A program made the translations under genes and the position numbers. DNA of 5,909 nucleotides from Candidatus Blautia equi (lineage in GTDB: Bacteria > Bacillota > Clostridia > Lachnospirales > Lachnospiraceae): the NCBI GenBank assembly GCA_018064695.1, contig JAGHUU010000194.1:1-5909 (forward strand), given 5' to 3'. Below, piece by piece: positions 5,892-5,909 of the stretch. The stretch's first letter is position 1. Every line of letters starts with the position of its first letter. The notes under the pieces are model-generated. The model was not told the origin of the DNA. It ran no database searches and worked only from the letters and a program-made list of their open reading frames with translations.

Positions 5892-5909
5892 ATGTGTTCT
5901 TTCAGTTTT

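Noticed and set aside
1..5909. CRISPR array, tRNA, rRNA, insertion sequence or toxin-antitoxin pair
   Set aside because: I saw no regularly spaced repeats, no tRNA cloverleaf or T-arm, no transposase motifs and no small paired genes.

Overview
The window looks like a piece of a Firmicutes (Clostridia) chromosome, most likely a gut Lachnospiraceae. This is an inference from moderate GC, strong AGGAGG-type ribosome binding sites, U-tailed hairpin terminators and the protein styles; no marker gene fixes the species.

Positions 464-5837 hold one complete transcription unit on the minus strand. In transcription order these are: a promoter whose -35 box lies inside an 18-bp perfect palindrome; phnD (substrate-binding protein with signal peptide); a strong hairpin-plus-U-tract in the phnD-phnC gap; phnC (ATPase); two different phnE permeases; and a leaderless, hence probably cytoplasmic, metallophosphatase of the 5'-nucleotidase / 2',3'-cyclic phosphodiesterase family. 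Gaps after phnC are 9, 15 and 2 bp, so the last four genes are tightly coupled. A bidirectional terminator closes the unit 20 bp past the phosphatase stop. The upstream border is another strong terminator that belongs to whatever is transcribed before the promoter.

The working model is that PhnD captures a small phosphorus compound outside the cell, the PhnC/PhnE/PhnE' transporter imports it, and the phosphatase removes phosphate from it, or from a product of it, inside. No C-P lyase, phosphonatase or phosphite dehydrogenase gene is present, so the substrate cannot be read from the window. Phosphonate, phosphite, phosphate and a phosphate ester all remain possible.

The left edge (1-460) looks like debris. 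The plus strand has an acyltransferase-like membrane fragment lacking both ends, and the minus strand of the first ~100 bases resembles an interior piece of a different protein, so a rearrangement breakpoint probably lies near position 100. The right edge (5838-5909) holds a neat GAAA-capped hairpin upstream of a terminator: either the 3' end of an unseen small RNA or the 3' untranslated region of an unseen gene.
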